Under the pieces are notes generated by a model, which worked only from the letters and a program-made list of their open reading frames with translations, ran no database searches and was not told where the DNA came from. Positions 63,021 through 64,000 of a stretch of 64,000 nt of DNA are shown here, one piece after another (position 1 is the first letter of the stretch; each line of letters begins with the position of its first letter). Position numbers and translations under genes: made by a program. Source of the DNA: CAWFZT01 sp963820415 (GTDB lineage Bacteria > Chloroflexota > Anaerolineae > Anaerolineales > Anaerolineaceae); assembly GCA_963820415.1 (NCBI GenBank), contig CAWFZT010000006.1, positions 682,001 through 746,000 on the forward strand, in the 5' to 3' direction.

Positions 63021-64000
63021 TGGTTTCCAGGTCTCCTGGTTTTGCGGCAGCCTTTTCCAACCTGCGCGAAATCTGCCGGTCGATCTTGCCCATTGGGAAT
63101 TGGGCCAGCTCTTGCGAATACACCCAACGCAGCTCGCTGGCTTCCAGGGGCTGTGGTTCCTGCCCTATCAACGAAGAGATAAAAGCGTGCAGGGTTACCC
63201 GGAAATGGGTATACGCGTGTTTATAAATCCCGAAAGCTTCGCCCACAAGGATATCTGTGCCTAGCTCTTCGCGGATCTCGCGCCTCAGGCCGACTGGAAG
63301 CTCTTCACCGGGCTCGACTTTACCCCCGGGGAACTCCCATAACCCACCCAACAGGCCCTTCGAGGGTCGGCGGGCGATCAATACCTGGCCGCCGTGGAGG
63401 ATAACCGCTGCAGTCACTGTGTAGTGTGGGATGGGAGCACGCGCTTTCAATACGGGTAGTTCTTCCTGCTTTCCCAGGTAGTGTGCCTGGCATACTTCCA
63501 CCAATGGGCAGACCAGACAAGCTGGGGCATGGGGCGTACACAGGGTGGCGCCCAAATCCATCAGGGCCTGGTTGTAACCGCCGGCATAACCGGCGGGCAG
63601 GTTTTGGCGGGCAAGCTCCCACAGACGGCGTTCCCCCGCCCCCGAATAAGCTGGCTCGGCTATGTCGAACAACCGCGCCAGCACCCGCCGGATGTTGCCA
63701 TCCAAAGCAGCTTCATCCTGGCCGAAAGCAATCGAGGTGATCGCCCCGGCAGTATAACGCCCGATACCTGGCAGGTGTTCGAGGGCCGAGCGCTGGTTGG
63801 GAATCACCCCTTGATAGTCAAACATCACCTGGCGGGCAGCGCGGTGCAAATTGCGCGCCCGACTGTAATAACCCAGCCCTTCCCAGACTACCAGGACATC
63901 CTGTTCGCTAGCAGCCGCCAGCTTTTCCAGGGTGGGAAAGCGCCCCATCCAACGCTGGTAATAAGGGATCACGGTATCTACCCTGGTCTGCTGGAGCATG
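63013..64000 (-). CDS. mutY: A/G-specific adenine glycosylase with Nudix box, N-terminus outside window
   Basis: The frame is open to the window edge; the visible MLQQTRVDTVIPYY is the catalytic helix that normally follows an N-terminal segment, so the true start lies beyond 64000. Visible parts are the helix-hairpin-helix LPGIGRYTAGAI, LDGNIRRVLAR with catalytic Asp, and the 4Fe-4S ligands Cys154, 161, 164 and 170 (numbered from MLQQ). The C-terminal domain has a full MutT-type Nudix signature (63256-63324, GKVEPGE...REIREELG), which most MutY proteins have lost. It may therefore also act on 8-oxo-dGTP. Confidence 0.9.
   Translation of the reverse strand, partial: MLQQTRVDTVIPYYQRWMGRFPTLEKLAAASEQDVLVVWEGLGYYSRARNLHRAARQVMFDYQGVIPNQRSALEHLPGIGRYTAGAITSIAFGQDEAALDGNIRRVLARLFDIAEPAYSGAGERRLWELARQNLPAGYAGGYNQALMDLGATLCTPHAPACLVCPLVEVCQAHYLGKQEELPVLKARAPIPHYTVTAAVILHGGQVLIARRPSKGLLGGLWEFPGGKVEPGEELPVGLRREIREELGTDILVGEAFGIYKHAYTHFRVTLHAFISSLIGQEPQPLEASELRWVYSQELAQFPMGKIDRQISRRLEKAAAKPGDLETNG

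Overview
The window is a high-GC bacterial chromosome segment that looks like a member of the Chloroflexota, probably Anaerolineae. This is an inference from gene content and style: lipoproteins with long Pro/Thr linkers, several GT39-like membrane glycosyltransferases, an ADP-forming acyl-CoA synthetase, RNase J, Elp3, TATAAT promoters placed directly before start codons, and dispersed AACCACAAAG-type intergenic repeats. No rRNA, tRNA, CRISPR array or transposase gene was seen.

Layout. 1-13.7 kb: a truncated hypothetical gene; a leader-peptide/terminator unit ahead of a RIO-type kinase; a HerA-like ATPase; a YwqG-like protein; a secreted HNH-like protein; a GNAT enzyme; a membrane glycosyltransferase; a phosphotransferase; a histidine phosphatase; a PfkB sugar kinase; and an acyl-CoA synthetase. 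15.1-24.0 kb: a coherent operon with a deaminase-like amidohydrolase, a fused molybdenum hydroxylase and a BMP-type ABC importer (lipoprotein, double ATPase, two permeases). It probably takes up and breaks down a nucleobase or related heterocycle. 24-28.4 kb: a membrane protein, a UroD-like protein, an SGNH-like protein and a nitroreductase.

28.5-40.65 kb is a genomic island bounded by two inverted copies of a ~150-bp repeat. It holds a BrnT/BrnA toxin-antitoxin pair, an AT-rich cluster of unknown genes with two PD-(D/E)XK nuclease-like proteins (one ending in a sliding-clamp-binding QLTLF motif), and a type I restriction-modification operon (hsdM, an unknown gene, hsdS, hsdR). The AT-rich cluster is the best candidate here for an undescribed system.

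41-64 kb: MgtC-like and phosphodiesterase genes, a 57-bp tandem repeat, Elp3 divergent from a methyltransferase, two large membrane glycosyltransferase-like proteins, CYTH, a MntA/HepT toxin-antitoxin pair, SagB-like, GNAT, MurJ, an OsmC/CsoR-family/zinc-ribbon operon with a palindromic operator, lipoproteins, a DUF355 protein, RNase J with a terminator in its leader, a phosphoesterase, pcm and a truncated mutY.

At least seven genes or gene pairs carry single-base frame disruptions, several at homopolymers and one in RNase J. Residual sequencing or assembly error is therefore a strong explanation, and broken genes here should not be read as true pseudogenes without checking.
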